Shown: positions 45,465 to 55,146 of the stretch, piece after piece
Layout of the letters: every line of letters begins with the position of its first letter
Numbering within the stretch: position 1 is the stretch's first letter
Notes under the pieces: generated by a model
Told to the model about the DNA's origin: nothing
Databases searched by the model: none
Seen by the model: only the letters and a program-made list of their open reading frames with translations
NCBI RefSeq assembly: GCF_019991125.1
Contig: NZ_JAGENB010000005.1
Span: 186,001-250,000, forward strand
From: Phyllobacterium calauticae
Lineage (GTDB): Bacteria > Pseudomonadota > Alphaproteobacteria > Rhizobiales > Rhizobiaceae
Reading direction: 5' to 3'
DNA length: 64,000 nt
Made by a program: the position numbers and the translations under genes

Positions 45465-47315
45465 ATGGACAATCGTCAGCCTTCCCATCCCGGCAAAAGG
45501 GGCAATGCCCCTGCGCCGGTCCTGTCGGTCGCCAATCTGACGACATCCTTCCAGTCCGACGGCAAGTGGCGGCCGGTTGTGCGCAATGTCTCGTTCGACG
45601 TGGCGCCGGGGGAGACGGTGGCCATCGTCGGCGAATCCGGTTCGGGCAAGAGCGTGACATCGCTGTCCATCATGCGGCTGTTGCAGAAGGACAAGAGCCG
45701 CATCGAAGGCCGCATCATGCTCGGCGGCAAGGACATTCTTGCGCTTCCCGAAAGCCAGATGCGGGCGGTGCGCGGCAATGATGTCGCCATGATCTTTCAG
45801 GAGCCGATGACCTCACTCAATCCGCTGTTCACCGTGGGCCAGCAGATCAGCGAAGCCCTGCTCTGCCATTCTTCCATGTCGCGGTCGGAAGCCAAGGCCG
45901 AAACGATCCGGCTTCTGGAGAAGGTGCGCATTCCCGCCGCGAAATCGCGCTTCGACGAATATCCGCACCGCTTCTCCGGCGGCATGCGCCAGCGCGTGAT
46001 GATTGCCATGGCGCTGGCCAGCAAGCCGAAGCTGCTGATTGCGGATGAGCCGACGACGGCGCTTGACGTGACGATCCAGGGGCAGATTCTTGATCTGATC
46101 AAGCTGCTGCAGGAAGAGGAGGGCACGTCCGTCCTCTTCATCACCCACGATATGGGCGTGGTCGCCGAGATCGCTGACCGCACCGTTGTCATGTATAATG
46201 GCGAAGCGGTGGAAACCGGCAGGACCGAGGACATCTTTGCCCGCCCGCAGCATCCCTATACCCGCTCGCTTCTTTCCGCTGTTCCCATTCTCGGCTCGAT
46301 GAAGGGACACAAGCGTCCGTTGCGGTTTCCGGTGGTGGACCGGGCAACCGGCACGTCGGATGTGCCTGTCGAGGCCGCCGACACCGTCAAATCGCAGGTA
46401 AAGCCACTGCTCGAGGTGAAGAACCTCACCACCCGCTTCAATATTCACTCGGGGATGTTTGGACAACTGGAAGGCCGCGTGCATGCGGTAGAGAATCTGT
46501 CCTTCACCCTGCAGCCGGGCGAGACGTTGTCGCTCGTCGGCGAGTCCGGTTGCGGCAAGTCGACGACCGGACGCTCGATCATGCGTCTGGTGCAGCCGCT
46601 AAGCGGCGAGGTGCTGCTCAACGGGGAAGATGTGCTGACCATGGAGCCGAAGCGGCTGCGCGATATGCGCCGCACCATGCAGATGATCTTTCAGGACCCG
46701 TTTGCCAGTCTCAACCCGCGCATCACCGTCGGCGCTGCGATTGCCGAACCCTATCTCGAACACAAGCTGGGAACGCGCGCGCAGGCAAAAGAGCGTGTTG
46801 CCGATCTCCTCGAGCGGGTTGGGCTGACCGCGGATATGGCAAGCCGTTATCCGCATGAATTTTCCGGCGGTCAAAGGCAGCGCGTGTGCATTGCCCGCGC
46901 ACTGGCGCTCGATCCGAAACTGATCGTTGCCGATGAATCCGTCTCGGCGCTGGACGTGTCGATCAAGGCGCAGGTCATCAACCTGCTGCTCGATTTGCAG
47001 GCGAGCCTCAACCTCGCCTATCTCTTCATCTCGCACGATATCGCCGTGGTGGAACGGGTCAGCCATCGCATCGCGGTGATGTATCTCGGTGAAATCGTCG
47101 AGATCGGATCGCGCGAAGCCATTTTCGAGAACCCGCAGCATCCCTATACGCGCAAGCTCATTTCAGCCGTGCCCGTGCCCGATCCGTCGCGGCGTGGCAT
47201 CAAGCGGCCGGTCTCCAATGACGAGATCAAGAGCCCGGTGCGCACGCCGGACTTCATCGTGCCTGTGCGGCAATACAATGAAGTCTCGGCGGGGCACCTG
47301 GTTCAGGTGCAGTAA
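45465..47315 (+). CDS. Peptide-type ABC transporter ATPase, fused DppD-DppF/GsiA-like
   Basis: This 616-residue protein has two complete ABC domains. The first has Walker A GESGSGKS, RFSGGMRQRVMIAMAL and LLIADEPTTALDV. The second has Walker A GESGCGKS, EFSGGQRQRVCIARAL and LIVADESVSALDV. Each has the oligopeptide-ABC C-terminal extension (HPYTRSLLSAVP, HPYTRKLISAVPVPDPS). It is the only ATPase near the family 5 binding protein and its permeases at 38115-41542, so it should energise them although the SelA-like and IclR genes separate them. The ATG at 45465 follows GGAAAGGA. Confidence 0.92.
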   Translation: MDNRQPSHPGKRGNAPAPVLSVANLTTSFQSDGKWRPVVRNVSFDVAPGETVAIVGESGSGKSVTSLSIMRLLQKDKSRIEGRIMLGGKDILALPESQMRAVRGNDVAMIFQEPMTSLNPLFTVGQQISEALLCHSSMSRSEAKAETIRLLEKVRIPAAKSRFDEYPHRFSGGMRQRVMIAMALASKPKLLIADEPTTALDVTIQGQILDLIKLLQEEEGTSVLFITHDMGVVAEIADRTVVMYNGEAVETGRTEDIFARPQHPYTRSLLSAVPILGSMKGHKRPLRFPVVDRATGTSDVPVEAADTVKSQVKPLLEVKNLTTRFNIHSGMFGQLEGRVHAVENLSFTLQPGETLSLVGESGCGKSTTGRSIMRLVQPLSGEVLLNGEDVLTMEPKRLRDMRRTMQMIFQDPFASLNPRITVGAAIAEPYLEHKLGTRAQAKERVADLLERVGLTADMASRYPHEFSGGQRQRVCIARALALDPKLIVADESVSALDVSIKAQVINLLLDLQASLNLAYLFISHDIAVVERVSHRIAVMYLGEIVEIGSREAIFENPQHPYTRKLISAVPVPDPSRRGIKRPVSNDEIKSPVRTPDFIVPVRQYNEVSAGHLVQVQ

Positions 47316-47320
47316 AGCCC

Positions 47321-48517
47321 TTACTTCGCTTTCTTGGAACCGACCAGTTCGTCCCATTTGCGGAAGGCGATGACCATCTTGTCCGGCTTCAGCGGCAGTT
47401 CGATCGGGTTGTTGGCGATCAGCCCGGCATATTCCTCCCGCCCGAACTGCTTGATCACGTCCTGGCTGTGCTGCGGTGCCATGGACAGCGGCACGTTCTT
47501 CACCGCCGGACCCGGATAGAGATAGCCCTCGTCATAGGAATAGGCCTGCGCCTTGGGGGTGAGCAGGAAGGCCATCAGGTCGAGGACGACCGCCGCCTTG
47601 TCGTCGGCAATGCCCTTGGGCATGCACATGAAGAAGGCATCGGAAACCCAGTGGAACCCCTTGAGGGTGCCGATCTTTGCCGTTTCGGGCACGATGCCAA
47701 GGGCGCGCGGATTGATGTCCCAGCCGGTGGTGCTGATGATGATATCGCGCGATCCCTCGCCGAATTCCTTCATCGTCGCGCCGGTTCCAGCCGGATAATA
47801 ATCGATGTATTGGCCGAGATCGGCGAGATAAGCCCAGGTCTTGTCCCAGCCATTGACCGGATCCTGCGGGTCCTTGTCGCCGAGAATATAGGGCAGTCCC
47901 ATCATGAAGGTGCGGCCGGGACCGGAATTGGTCGGGCGGGCATACATGAAACGGCCCGGATTTTCCTTGGCATAGGCCAGAAGCTCTTCCGCGCTGGTCG
48001 GAACTTTCTTGACCCGCTCCGGATCGTATTCGATCAGCGGGCCCGAGGGGTAATAGTTGACGACGACACCGTAGCCGTCGCCCTGCGCCTTGTGCAGGGC
48101 GAGCGCGGCGGGTTCGTAGTTTTCCTCGATCCCCGGAAACTTGTCGGCGAAATCCGGCAGGATTTTCAGCCATGTCTCATTGGCAAGCCCGGCCGCCAAT
48201 CCGTCGCTGCCGGTCAGAACGATATCGATATCGACGCGGCCCGCGCTCTGCTGCGCCTTGAGCTTGCCGGCGAGCTCCGTCACCGGCGCCTTGGTGAAGA
48301 TGATCCGCGATGCCCGTTCCGGATAGGTCTTGGCATATTCCTCGAATGCGGGCTGGATCAGCGCCAGCGCACCGCCCACGTCCATCACGGTGATGACAAC
48401 CGGTGCCGCGGGCAGGGCGGGTGTCTTGGCCCAGGCGGGCATCGCGCCCGCCATTGCCGATGCGGTCATGCCACCGAGCAGCACCCGGCGGTTGATTCGA
48501 AACTGGTCATTTCCCAT
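47321..48517 (-). CDS. Extracellular solute-binding protein, family 1 (orphan)
   Basis: This 398-residue precursor has a Tat-like signal (NRRVLLGGMTASAMAGAMPAWA) and a type II binding-protein fold resembling the iron/polyamine PotD-AfuA class (MDVGGALALIQPAFEEYAKTYPE, PTSAEELLAYAKENPGRFMYARPTNSGPG). AAAGGGGA seven bases before the ATG at 48517 favours it over the ATG at 48523. No permease or ATPase of its kind lies nearby. It follows nagA closely on the same strand. The ligand is unknown, and an amino sugar derivative is possible by context. Confidence 0.75.
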   Translation of the reverse strand: MGNDQFRINRRVLLGGMTASAMAGAMPAWAKTPALPAAPVVITVMDVGGALALIQPAFEEYAKTYPERASRIIFTKAPVTELAGKLKAQQSAGRVDIDIVLTGSDGLAAGLANETWLKILPDFADKFPGIEENYEPAALALHKAQGDGYGVVVNYYPSGPLIEYDPERVKKVPTSAEELLAYAKENPGRFMYARPTNSGPGRTFMMGLPYILGDKDPQDPVNGWDKTWAYLADLGQYIDYYPAGTGATMKEFGEGSRDIIISTTGWDINPRALGIVPETAKIGTLKGFHWVSDAFFMCMPKGIADDKAAVVLDLMAFLLTPKAQAYSYDEGYLYPGPAVKNVPLSMAPQHSQDVIKQFGREEYAGLIANNPIELPLKPDKMVIAFRKWDELVGSKKAK

Positions 48518-48547
48518 TTGCATTCCCCTTTATTGTTCTTGGATGTT

Positions 48548-49567
48548 TCAGTTGCAGTGTCTGATCTCGTCGCCGATGCGGATGCTGCGGATGGCCATGC
48601 TGTCCGACCAGTCGATTTCCGCATGCGGCAGGGTGATGTTGCGGGCGCGCAGGGCCGGTGCGAGTGCAACAAGCAATCGCGTCGATGCCATTTCAACGGC
48701 CTGTTCGAAGGACGCGATGCCCCAACGGACAAGGTTGCGCACCCCGTCATCGAGACAAAGGGACGATCCGGCCAGCCCCGTCGTTCCGGGCAGGCGCACG
48801 GTACCGTCTGTGGTGCGCTCGATGCGCATGCCGGCGAAATCATAGGTGCCTGCGGGAACGGCTGCGGCGGCGACGGCGTCGGTCACCAGGGCGCAGCGTT
48901 CGAAACCCTTGGCCCGCATCAGCGATTTCAGCGCCTTGGGGGGAAGATGAATACCATCGGCAATGAAGGTCGCCAGCAGCCGGTCTTCGCCAAGCTGGGC
49001 AAAGAGCGGATTGTCGAGCTTGGGCATGATCTGCGGCAGACCGTTGCCGAGATGCGTCGACAGCGTAGCCCCGGCCAGCGCCGCGGCCTCGACCATGACG
49101 AAATCCGCAGCGGAATGGCCGATTGAAACCAGAATATCCCGTGCCGCCATGGCCCGGATGAAATCGAGGCCGCCGGATATCTCAGGCGCGACGGTCACGA
49201 GAAGAATCGGCCGCTTGATCGCGTCTTGCAGACGCGTGACCAGGGCGGGATCCGCCGATGTCATGGCCTGTGCGGGATGGCACCCGGAAAAGCCCTGCGC
49301 CGGATTGAGAAACGGCCCCTCCAGATGGTATCCCGGGCACATCAACGGGCCGAGACGACTGGCGTTGACGCAGCGGTCGAGCGCGGCGAAGCGTGCTTCC
49401 AGTTCGTCGGGATAGGCGGTGATGATCGTCGGCAGGCATGTGGTGACGCCCGTTGCCAGCATGGCCTCCAAGGCGCGGTCCAGCGCCTCCGGCGTCAGGC
49501 TGGCGGCGTTGAAATCCACCCCGGCAAACCCGTTGACCTGGATATCGACGAGGCCCGATGTGATCAT
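48548..49567 (-). CDS. nagA: N-acetylglucosamine-6-phosphate deacetylase-like protein
   Basis: This 339-residue amidohydrolase has the E. coli NagA pattern: LVDIQVNG, in which Gln and Asn replace the metal histidines, as in E. coli Nag[12 protein letters not shown] with the metal Glu; SIGHSAAD and THLGNGLP for the metal histidines; and ALVTDAV with the catalytic Asp. It is about 40-50 residues shorter than E. coli NagA because it begins directly at the barrel and lacks most of the N-terminal beta-sandwich strand segment. Its ATG overlaps the nagB-like stop by 4 bp, so no longer start is available. It would release acetate from GlcNAc-6-phosphate. Confidence 0.85.
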   Translation of the reverse strand: MITSGLVDIQVNGFAGVDFNAASLTPEALDRALEAMLATGVTTCLPTIITAYPDELEARFAALDRCVNASRLGPLMCPGYHLEGPFLNPAQGFSGCHPAQAMTSADPALVTRLQDAIKRPILLVTVAPEISGGLDFIRAMAARDILVSIGHSAADFVMVEAAALAGATLSTHLGNGLPQIMPKLDNPLFAQLGEDRLLATFIADGIHLPPKALKSLMRAKGFERCALVTDAVAAAAVPAGTYDFAGMRIERTTDGTVRLPGTTGLAGSSLCLDDGVRNLVRWGIASFEQAVEMASTRLLVALAPALRARNITLPHAEIDWSDSMAIRSIRIGDEIRHCN

Positions 49568-50301
49568 GACAGTTTCGACGCCGAGTCCGGATCGAGCAGC
49601 AGGATTGTCTGGGGATGGGTCTGGACGATCGAGGCGGGATGACGTGGGTCGACCGGACCTTCCAGCGCATCCTTGACAGCCTGTGCCTTGCGTTCGTCCG
49701 GCACGGAAAGGATGATCAGGCGGCTTTTGAGGATTTGCCGGATGCTCATCGAGATGGCCTGCTCAGGCACGGCGTCCAGTGACGGGAACCAGCCTTCACC
49801 CATCTGCTGCTTGCGGCAGGCCTCGTCCAGCGTCACGACGATATAGGGCTCTTCCGTATCGAAATCGGCGGGCGGATCGTTGAAGGCCAGATGGCAGTTT
49901 TCGCCGATACCGGCAAAGCAGACATCGATATCGTGTTCGGCGATCACGGCGCTGAGTCGCTTTGCTTCGGCCTGCGGATTGCCCTCGGCATTGACCGGAT
50001 GAAACGTTACATTGCCACCGAGCGGCGCAACAAACCGCTCCTGCAGATATTTGCGGAAGCTGGCGGGGTGGGTGATGTCCATGCCGACATATTCATCGAG
50101 ATGGAACGCCGTAACCCGCGACCAGTCGATATCCTCCGCCGCAACGAGATTTTGCAGGAGTTCGAACTGGCTGGCGCCCGTGGCGACAATGATCGACGCC
50201 TTGCCCTTTTGCGCAATCGCCTGGCGGATCGCCGCCGCGCCAAGCGCAGCGCCGGTCGCACCAAGGACCTGCTTGTCAGATAAAATACGCGTATTGACCA
50301 T
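49564..50301 (-). CDS. nagB: Glucosamine-6-phosphate deaminase-like protein
   Basis: This 246-residue protein has the NagB/6-phosphogluconolactonase fold. The general-base motif FHLDEYVG is intact. The second active-site motif reads [14 protein letters not shown], where E. coli NagB has a DGHIAFNEP-type sequence. The Asp becomes Asn, the Gly becomes Cys and the Glu becomes Asp, while the His is retained. This may mark a NagB-like subfamily with changed activity. It is first in the operon nagB-nagA-binding protein. The ATG at 50301 is preferred over a TTG at 50313. Confidence 0.8.
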   Translation of the reverse strand: MVNTRILSDKQVLGATGAALGAAAIRQAIAQKGKASIIVATGASQFELLQNLVAAEDIDWSRVTAFHLDEYVGMDITHPASFRKYLQERFVAPLGGNVTFHPVNAEGNPQAEAKRLSAVIAEHDIDVCFAGIGENCHLAFNDPPADFDTEEPYIVVTLDEACRKQQMGEGWFPSLDAVPEQAISMSIRQILKSRLIILSVPDERKAQAVKDALEGPVDPRHPASIVQTHPQTILLLDPDSASKLS

Positions 50302-50385
50302 GGGCTTTACCAACCTTCTTGCATATGCTTTTCACCGTGGCTGCCATTGTAAGCATAGCTGTCCATGGCACTGCAAGGTATTTTA

Positions 50386-50399
50386 GAATAATATTGTTC
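50386..50399. promoter_or_regulatory. GAATAATATTGTTC dyad, candidate ROK-repressor operator
   Basis: A 14-bp near-palindrome with one mismatched pair lies in the gap between the divergent nagB-like and ROK genes. It is AT-rich like NagC-type sites and sits 27 bases before the ROK start. Confidence 0.4.
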
Positions 50400-50425
50400 A
50401 AAAATAAGAACGAGGGCGTTCCCGC

Positions 50426-51604
50426 ATGATTCTGACAGTTGACGAGACGCATTATGACGATGCCCACCAGCGTGACTGCGCCCGGGTCGTAGCGCTTGTC
50501 TCCGACGGCGGTCAGCATTCCCGCCCCGGCATTGCCGAAGCGCTCGACATGACCTCGACCACCACGTCAAAAGTGGTGGGGGACCTGATCGCCCGCGGCC
50601 TGCTGGTGGAAACGGCGGGCGAAAAAAGCGGGCGGGGCCGCCCCGCCATCCGGATCTGCCTCAACACGCAGCGTTTCGCCGCAACGGTCATTCACGTGTC
50701 GAGCCGTTCCCTGCGCGGCACACTGGTGGATTTCGGCGGCCGGACGCTGGAACGCCTCAGTCTCGATATGCGGGCCGACGCCGACTGCGGCCAGATGACG
50801 GCCGCCATGCAGGATCTGGTCACGCTTCTGGCGGACAAGTGTCCGGCGGGAATGCAGCACATCGGGACATCCGTGTCCGTGTCCGGCGTTGTCGATGTCG
50901 AAAGCCGCACCTGGCTGCTCACCTCGCGCTGGCCGAAGATCCGTGATTTTGACCTGGCGGCGGCGCTGGCGCCGGTCACCCCGGAGGTTCTGGTCTGCCG
51001 ACACCTCGATGCCGAACTCAATGCCCGCATGCTGCAGGACCCGATTTACGGCACCGACAACACATTGCTCCTGCACTGGGGCTGGGGTATCGGCCTGGCC
51101 TATAGCGTGAATGGCGATCCGTTCATCCGTGCCGGCGGACCGTTCGGCGAAATCGGCCATTGGCGCTTCAACCTGCTGGAAGACCGCCCCTGCGGTTGCG
51201 GCAATCATGGCTGTCTTGAAACGGCGGCGTCGCTCTGGGCGCTGCTGCCCCGGATGCTCGAACAATGGCCGTCCCTGTCCGAGAACGAGGAAGTGCTGGC
51301 CGGGCAAATGGCCCGGCGGCCCCTGCTCGACATGGAAGATATGCGCACCGGGGTCGAGCTCATGGCGCGATCCCTCGCCAATGTCTGCCGCCTGCTTTTT
51401 CCCAAGCGGGTTATCGTGACAGGACCGTTCATCGCCAATGCGGATGTCTGGCAGGCGTTCGAACAGGCCTTTCAGGCGGAAGGCCTGATCGGAACGCTGG
51501 AACTGCCGGTCCTGATCGCGGACAAGTCAAGCGAGGAGTTCGCCATTCTCGGTGCCGTCCGGCCGCTGTTCAATCTGGGGCTTGAGACATTCATCCGATC
51601 GTGA
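50426..51604 (+). CDS. ROK-family transcriptional regulator
   Basis: This 392-residue regulator has a MarR-like winged helix (about 15-75; [40 protein letters not shown]) and a sugar-kinase-fold domain. The ROK zinc motif is in [14 protein letters not shown] followed by [14 protein letters not shown]. The DGHG-type catalytic motif of real kinases is absent, so it is a sensor. GAGGGCG precedes the ATG. It is divergent from the nagB-like operon and is the likely local repressor, with an amino-sugar phosphate as effector. Confidence 0.88.
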   Translation: MILTVDETHYDDAHQRDCARVVALVSDGGQHSRPGIAEALDMTSTTTSKVVGDLIARGLLVETAGEKSGRGRPAIRICLNTQRFAATVIHVSSRSLRGTLVDFGGRTLERLSLDMRADADCGQMTAAMQDLVTLLADKCPAGMQHIGTSVSVSGVVDVESRTWLLTSRWPKIRDFDLAAALAPVTPEVLVCRHLDAELNARMLQDPIYGTDNTLLLHWGWGIGLAYSVNGDPFIRAGGPFGEIGHWRFNLLEDRPCGCGNHGCLETAASLWALLPRMLEQWPSLSENEEVLAGQMARRPLLDMEDMRTGVELMARSLANVCRLLFPKRVIVTGPFIANADVWQAFEQAFQAEGLIGTLELPVLIADKSSEEFAILGAVRPLFNLGLETFIRS

Positions 51605-51683
51605 GATGACACTGCCTGCGAATATCCGATTGCACCAACGCCACGGCCCCGCCGGAAGAACACAGCAGGACACCATACGGATC

Positions 51684-52874
51684 ATGACCCAGCAATTCAT
51701 CGATCACCTCACGAGCGAGCTGAAAGGCTTGAAGGAGTCCGGGCTTTACAAGTCCGAACGTGTCATCACCTCCAAGCAGGCCGGGCAAATCGAGGTCTCC
51801 GGCGGTGCCAGGGTCCTGAATTTCTGCGCCAACAATTATCTCGGTCTTGCCGACAATGCAGAGCTGGCGGAAGCCGGAAAAGCCGCACTCGACCGTTACG
51901 GCTATGGCATGGCTTCGGTCCGTTTCATCTGCGGCACGCAGGAAGAGCACAAGCAGCTTGAGTCGCGCATCTCCAGCTTCCTCGGGCTGGAAGACACGAT
52001 CCTCTATTCCAGCTGCTTCGATGCCAATGGCGGCCTGTTCGAGACCCTTTTGGGCGAAGAGGATGCGATCATTTCCGATGCGCTGAACCATGCCTCGATC
52101 ATTGACGGCGTGCGCCTGTCGAAGGCAAAGCGCTTCCGCTATGCCAACAACGATATGGCGGCGCTGGAAGAAGAACTGAAGAAAGCCGAAGGCAGCCGGT
52201 TCAAGCTGATCGCCACCGACGGCGTCTTTTCCATGGACGGCATTATCGCCAATCTCGGTGGCGTCTGCGATCTCGCCGAAAAATACGGCGCCATGGTCAT
52301 GGTCGATGACAGCCATGCGGTCGGCTTTGTCGGCAGGCATGGCCGCGGTTCAGCCGAACATTGCGGTGTGGAAGGCCGGGTTGATATCATCACCGGCACG
52401 CTGGGCAAGGCGCTGGGCGGTGCATCGGGCGGCTACACCTCCGGGAAGGCCGAAGTCATCGACTGGCTGCGCCAGCGGTCGCGGCCATACCTCTTCTCCA
52501 ACACGCTGGCGCCGGTGATCGCGGCAGCCTCGCTGAAGGTCTTCGACCTGATCGACCGGGGTGCCGACCTGCGGGCGCGCCTCAGCGCCAATGCCGCGCA
52601 TTTCCGCAAGGATATGAGCAAGCTTGGCTTCACGCTTGCCGGTGCCGATCATCCGATCATCCCGGTCATGCTGGGCGACGCATCGCTGGCGCAGGAAATG
52701 GCGGCGCGCATGCTGGACAAGGGTGTCTATGTCATCGGTTTTGCCTTCCCGGTCGTGCCGAAAGGCCAGGCGCGCATCCGCACCCAAATGTCTGCTGCCC
52801 ACACCACGGAAGATGTCGCCCGCGCTATAGACGTCTTTGCCGAAGTCGGGCGTGATCTCGGCATCATCAAATAG
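51684..52874 (+). CDS. kbl: Glycine C-acetyltransferase (2-amino-3-ketobutyrate CoA ligase)
   Basis: This 396-residue PLP enzyme is of the alpha-oxoamine synthase family. The PLP lysine is Lys242 in [11 protein letters not shown]. Asp208 and His211 lie in VDDSHAVG, and [16 protein letters not shown] and the C-terminal [16 protein letters not shown] match Kbl. It cleaves 2-amino-3-ketobutyrate with CoA to glycine and acetyl-CoA. The start at 51684 is inside a longer frame. The tdh gene begins ten bases after its stop, which makes the threonine degradation pair. Confidence 0.96.
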   Translation: MTQQFIDHLTSELKGLKESGLYKSERVITSKQAGQIEVSGGARVLNFCANNYLGLADNAELAEAGKAALDRYGYGMASVRFICGTQEEHKQLESRISSFLGLEDTILYSSCFDANGGLFETLLGEEDAIISDALNHASIIDGVRLSKAKRFRYANNDMAALEEELKKAEGSRFKLIATDGVFSMDGIIANLGGVCDLAEKYGAMVMVDDSHAVGFVGRHGRGSAEHCGVEGRVDIITGTLGKALGGASGGYTSGKAEVIDWLRQRSRPYLFSNTLAPVIAAASLKVFDLIDRGADLRARLSANAAHFRKDMSKLGFTLAGADHPIIPVMLGDASLAQEMAARMLDKGVYVIGFAFPVVPKGQARIRTQMSAAHTTEDVARAIDVFAEVGRDLGIIK

Positions 52875-52884
52875 GAAAAACACC

Positions 52885-53922
52885 ATGTCGAACATGATGA
52901 AGGCACTGGTAAAGGCCAAGGCGGAACCCGGCATCTGGATGGAACATGTTCCCGTGCCGGAGCCGGGTCCCAACGATGTGCTGATCCGCGTGAAGAAATC
53001 CGCGATCTGCGGCACCGACGTTCACATCTACAATTGGGATCAGTGGGCGCAGGCGACGATTCCCGTGCCGATGGTTGTCGGGCATGAGTTCTGCGGCGAG
53101 ATTGCCGATATCGGCTCGGCGGTCACCAAATACAAGGTCGGACAGCGGGTTTCCGGCGAGGGGCATATTGTCTGCGGCACCTGCCGCAACTGCCGGGCGG
53201 GCAGGGGGCATCTCTGCCGCAACACGCTGGGCGTCGGTGTGCATCGTCCCGGCTCGTTCGGCGAATATGTGTGCATTCCGGAATACAATGTCGTGCCGAT
53301 TCCCGACGATATTTCCGACGAGATCGCCGCGATTTTCGATCCGTTCGGCAATGCGGTTCACACCGCGCTGAGTTTCGATCTGGTGGGCGAGGACGTGCTG
53401 GTCACGGGCGCCGGGCCCATCGGCATCATGGGCGCGCTGGTTGCCAAGCGCTCGGGCGCCCGCAAGGTCGTCATCACCGACATCAACCCGTCCCGCCTGG
53501 CGCTTGCCAAGCAGCTGGGCATCGATCACGTGGTCGATGCGTCGAAGGAAAACCTTGCAGATGTCATGCGCCAGATCGGCATGACGGAAGGTTTTGACGT
53601 CGGCCTCGAAATGTCCGGCGCCGCGCCGGCCTTCCGCGACATGATCGACAAGATGAACAATGGCGGCAAGATTGCCATTCTCGGCATTGCGCCGACCGGC
53701 TTCGAGATCGACTGGAACAAGGTCATTTTCAAGATGCTCAACCTGAAGGGCATTTACGGTCGGGAAATGTTCGAGACCTGGTACAAGATGATTGCCTTCG
53801 TGCAAGGGGGGCTCGATCTGAGCCGGATCATCACCCATCGGCTGCCGATCGATGATTTCCAGGCGGGCTTCGACGCCATGCGCTCGGGAAGCTCGGGCAA
53901 GGTTGTTCTGAGCTGGCACTGA
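52885..53922 (+). CDS. tdh: L-threonine 3-dehydrogenase
   Basis: This 345-residue zinc alcohol-dehydrogenase family member has the catalytic zinc residues in [16 protein letters not shown] and VGHEFCGE. The structural zinc cysteines are in [17 protein letters not shown]. The NAD motif is GAGPIGIMG. It oxidises threonine to 2-amino-3-ketobutyrate for Kbl. AGGAAAAACACC precedes the ATG at 52885. Length and motifs match E. coli Tdh (341 residues). Confidence 0.96.
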   Translation: MSNMMKALVKAKAEPGIWMEHVPVPEPGPNDVLIRVKKSAICGTDVHIYNWDQWAQATIPVPMVVGHEFCGEIADIGSAVTKYKVGQRVSGEGHIVCGTCRNCRAGRGHLCRNTLGVGVHRPGSFGEYVCIPEYNVVPIPDDISDEIAAIFDPFGNAVHTALSFDLVGEDVLVTGAGPIGIMGALVAKRSGARKVVITDINPSRLALAKQLGIDHVVDASKENLADVMRQIGMTEGFDVGLEMSGAAPAFRDMIDKMNNGGKIAILGIAPTGFEIDWNKVIFKMLNLKGIYGREMFETWYKMIAFVQGGLDLSRIITHRLPIDDFQAGFDAMRSGSSGKVVLSWH

Positions 53923-53942
53923 AATACGTGCCCTGTTTCGCA

Positions 53943-53988
53943 ATGACGCCATTTCATGGCGTCATGATCGGCGCGGACATGCGCCGAT
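53943..53988 (+). repeat. Two tandem perfect hairpins between tdh and the fusion gene
   Basis: ATGACGCCAT/ATGGCGTCAT (10-bp arms, three-base loop, 53943-53965) is followed one base later by ATCGGCGC/GCGCCGAT (8-bp arms, six-base loop, 53967-53988). Neither has a T run, so simple termination is unlikely. Confidence 0.6.
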
Positions 53989-54025
53989 ACATGTAGTTCA
54001 TGGTGCATCCGGAGGTTTTTTGCCC

Positions 54026-55132
54026 ATGACCAAGATGCTTGCCATTGTCCGCAGTCCTGAAGAGGCGGACATCGTCCTTCAGTGCGGCGCCGACATCATC
54101 GATGTACCGGCATCTGATCTGCAAGCGCTGCAGCCCTATGCAAAAGCCGCGCGCGGCAAGGCCGTGCTGTCCGCAACACTGCCAGAGGCGGCGCTCGCAT
54201 CCCATGCCGGGGAACTGGTGGCCGCAGGACTTGGGTTCATCGGCATTCCGGTCGAAACGTCCACGCCGCTTCACGCCCTCCCCGACTTGCCCGCTCCGGC
54301 AAAGTGGATGGCAGTCGTTCATGTGGATCTGATGAGCGCGTTGCCCGATGTGTCCAGCCTGTCGTCCCAGGGCTTTGCCGTGATCATGCTGGATACGAGC
54401 AACGGATCACGGCTTTTGAACCATGTGTCACTCGCCCGAATCGATGCCTATGTCCGGGAGTGCCACGCGCTTTCGATCCTGGTCGGCATCGCCGGTGCGC
54501 TTGAAACGCCAGATATTCCGCGTCTTCTCAGCTTTCAGCTGGATATTCTGGGTTTCAGGCAAGCATTTTTCGAGAATGCCCATGCGGGCACGATCAACGT
54601 TGAGGCGGCTTCGCAAATCCGCGAGCTCATTCCTGCGGAGCGGCCGGACAGTCTTGCGCCCGGTGTCGATTATCAATTGCTGGCGGCGCGCGGCTATTTC
54701 CCCGATCCGGCCGAAGAGGGGCTTGGGACAGACAAGATTTTCGTGCGTGATTTCGTCCTGCCCGTTCATATCGGCGCGTACAGTTTCGAGCACGGCATTG
54801 CCCAGAAGATGCGTTTCGACGTCACCGCCGATGTCCTGCGGGTAACCCGCAATCCCGAGGACATGCGCCACATCGTGTCCTATGACCTGATCATGGACGG
54901 TATTCGCGCCATCGTCGCGCGCGGCCATATCGAGCTGTCGGAAACACTGGCCGAGCGCATTGCTGCGTTCATCCTCGAAAATCCGCGTGTCACCCGCGTG
55001 GTGGTGCGGGCGGAAAAGCTGGAACTGGGGCCGGGGGGCGTGGGCGTCGAGATCGAGCGCAGGCGCGAGACACAGATCGCGCCGGTCCTGCCTGCCAACG
55101 CACCCGTATCGCATCGCAGGCGCGATCACTGA
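54026..55132 (+). CDS. MfnB-like (DUF556) domain fused to dihydroneopterin aldolase (FolB) domain
   Basis: This 368-residue protein has two domains. Residues 1 to about 205 resemble (5-formylfuran-3-yl)methyl phosphate synthase, which starts methanofuran synthesis. GADIIDV (21-27), MLDTSNGSRL (121-130), HALSILVGIAGALE and DILGFRQA follow the family. The lysine expected after GADIIDV is Pro28, and the lysine expected in the TAIKDG-like loop is absent. Residues about 236-347 are a FolB-like domain that keeps the E. coli-equivalent catalytic Glu (Glu255) and Lys (Lys331). GGAGG ten bases before the ATG at 54026 sets the start. It converges with a formaldehyde-activating enzyme gene, so a role in C1-cofactor (pterin) synthesis is likely, with the first half perhaps non-catalytic. 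Confidence 0.8.
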   Translation: MTKMLAIVRSPEEADIVLQCGADIIDVPASDLQALQPYAKAARGKAVLSATLPEAALASHAGELVAAGLGFIGIPVETSTPLHALPDLPAPAKWMAVVHVDLMSALPDVSSLSSQGFAVIMLDTSNGSRLLNHVSLARIDAYVRECHALSILVGIAGALETPDIPRLLSFQLDILGFRQAFFENAHAGTINVEAASQIRELIPAERPDSLAPGVDYQLLAARGYFPDPAEEGLGTDKIFVRDFVLPVHIGAYSFEHGIAQKMRFDVTADVLRVTRNPEDMRHIVSYDLIMDGIRAIVARGHIELSETLAERIAAFILENPRVTRVVVRAEKLELGPGGVGVEIERRRETQIAPVLPANAPVSHRRRDH

Positions 55133-55146
55133 TCATCGGGCGGCGG

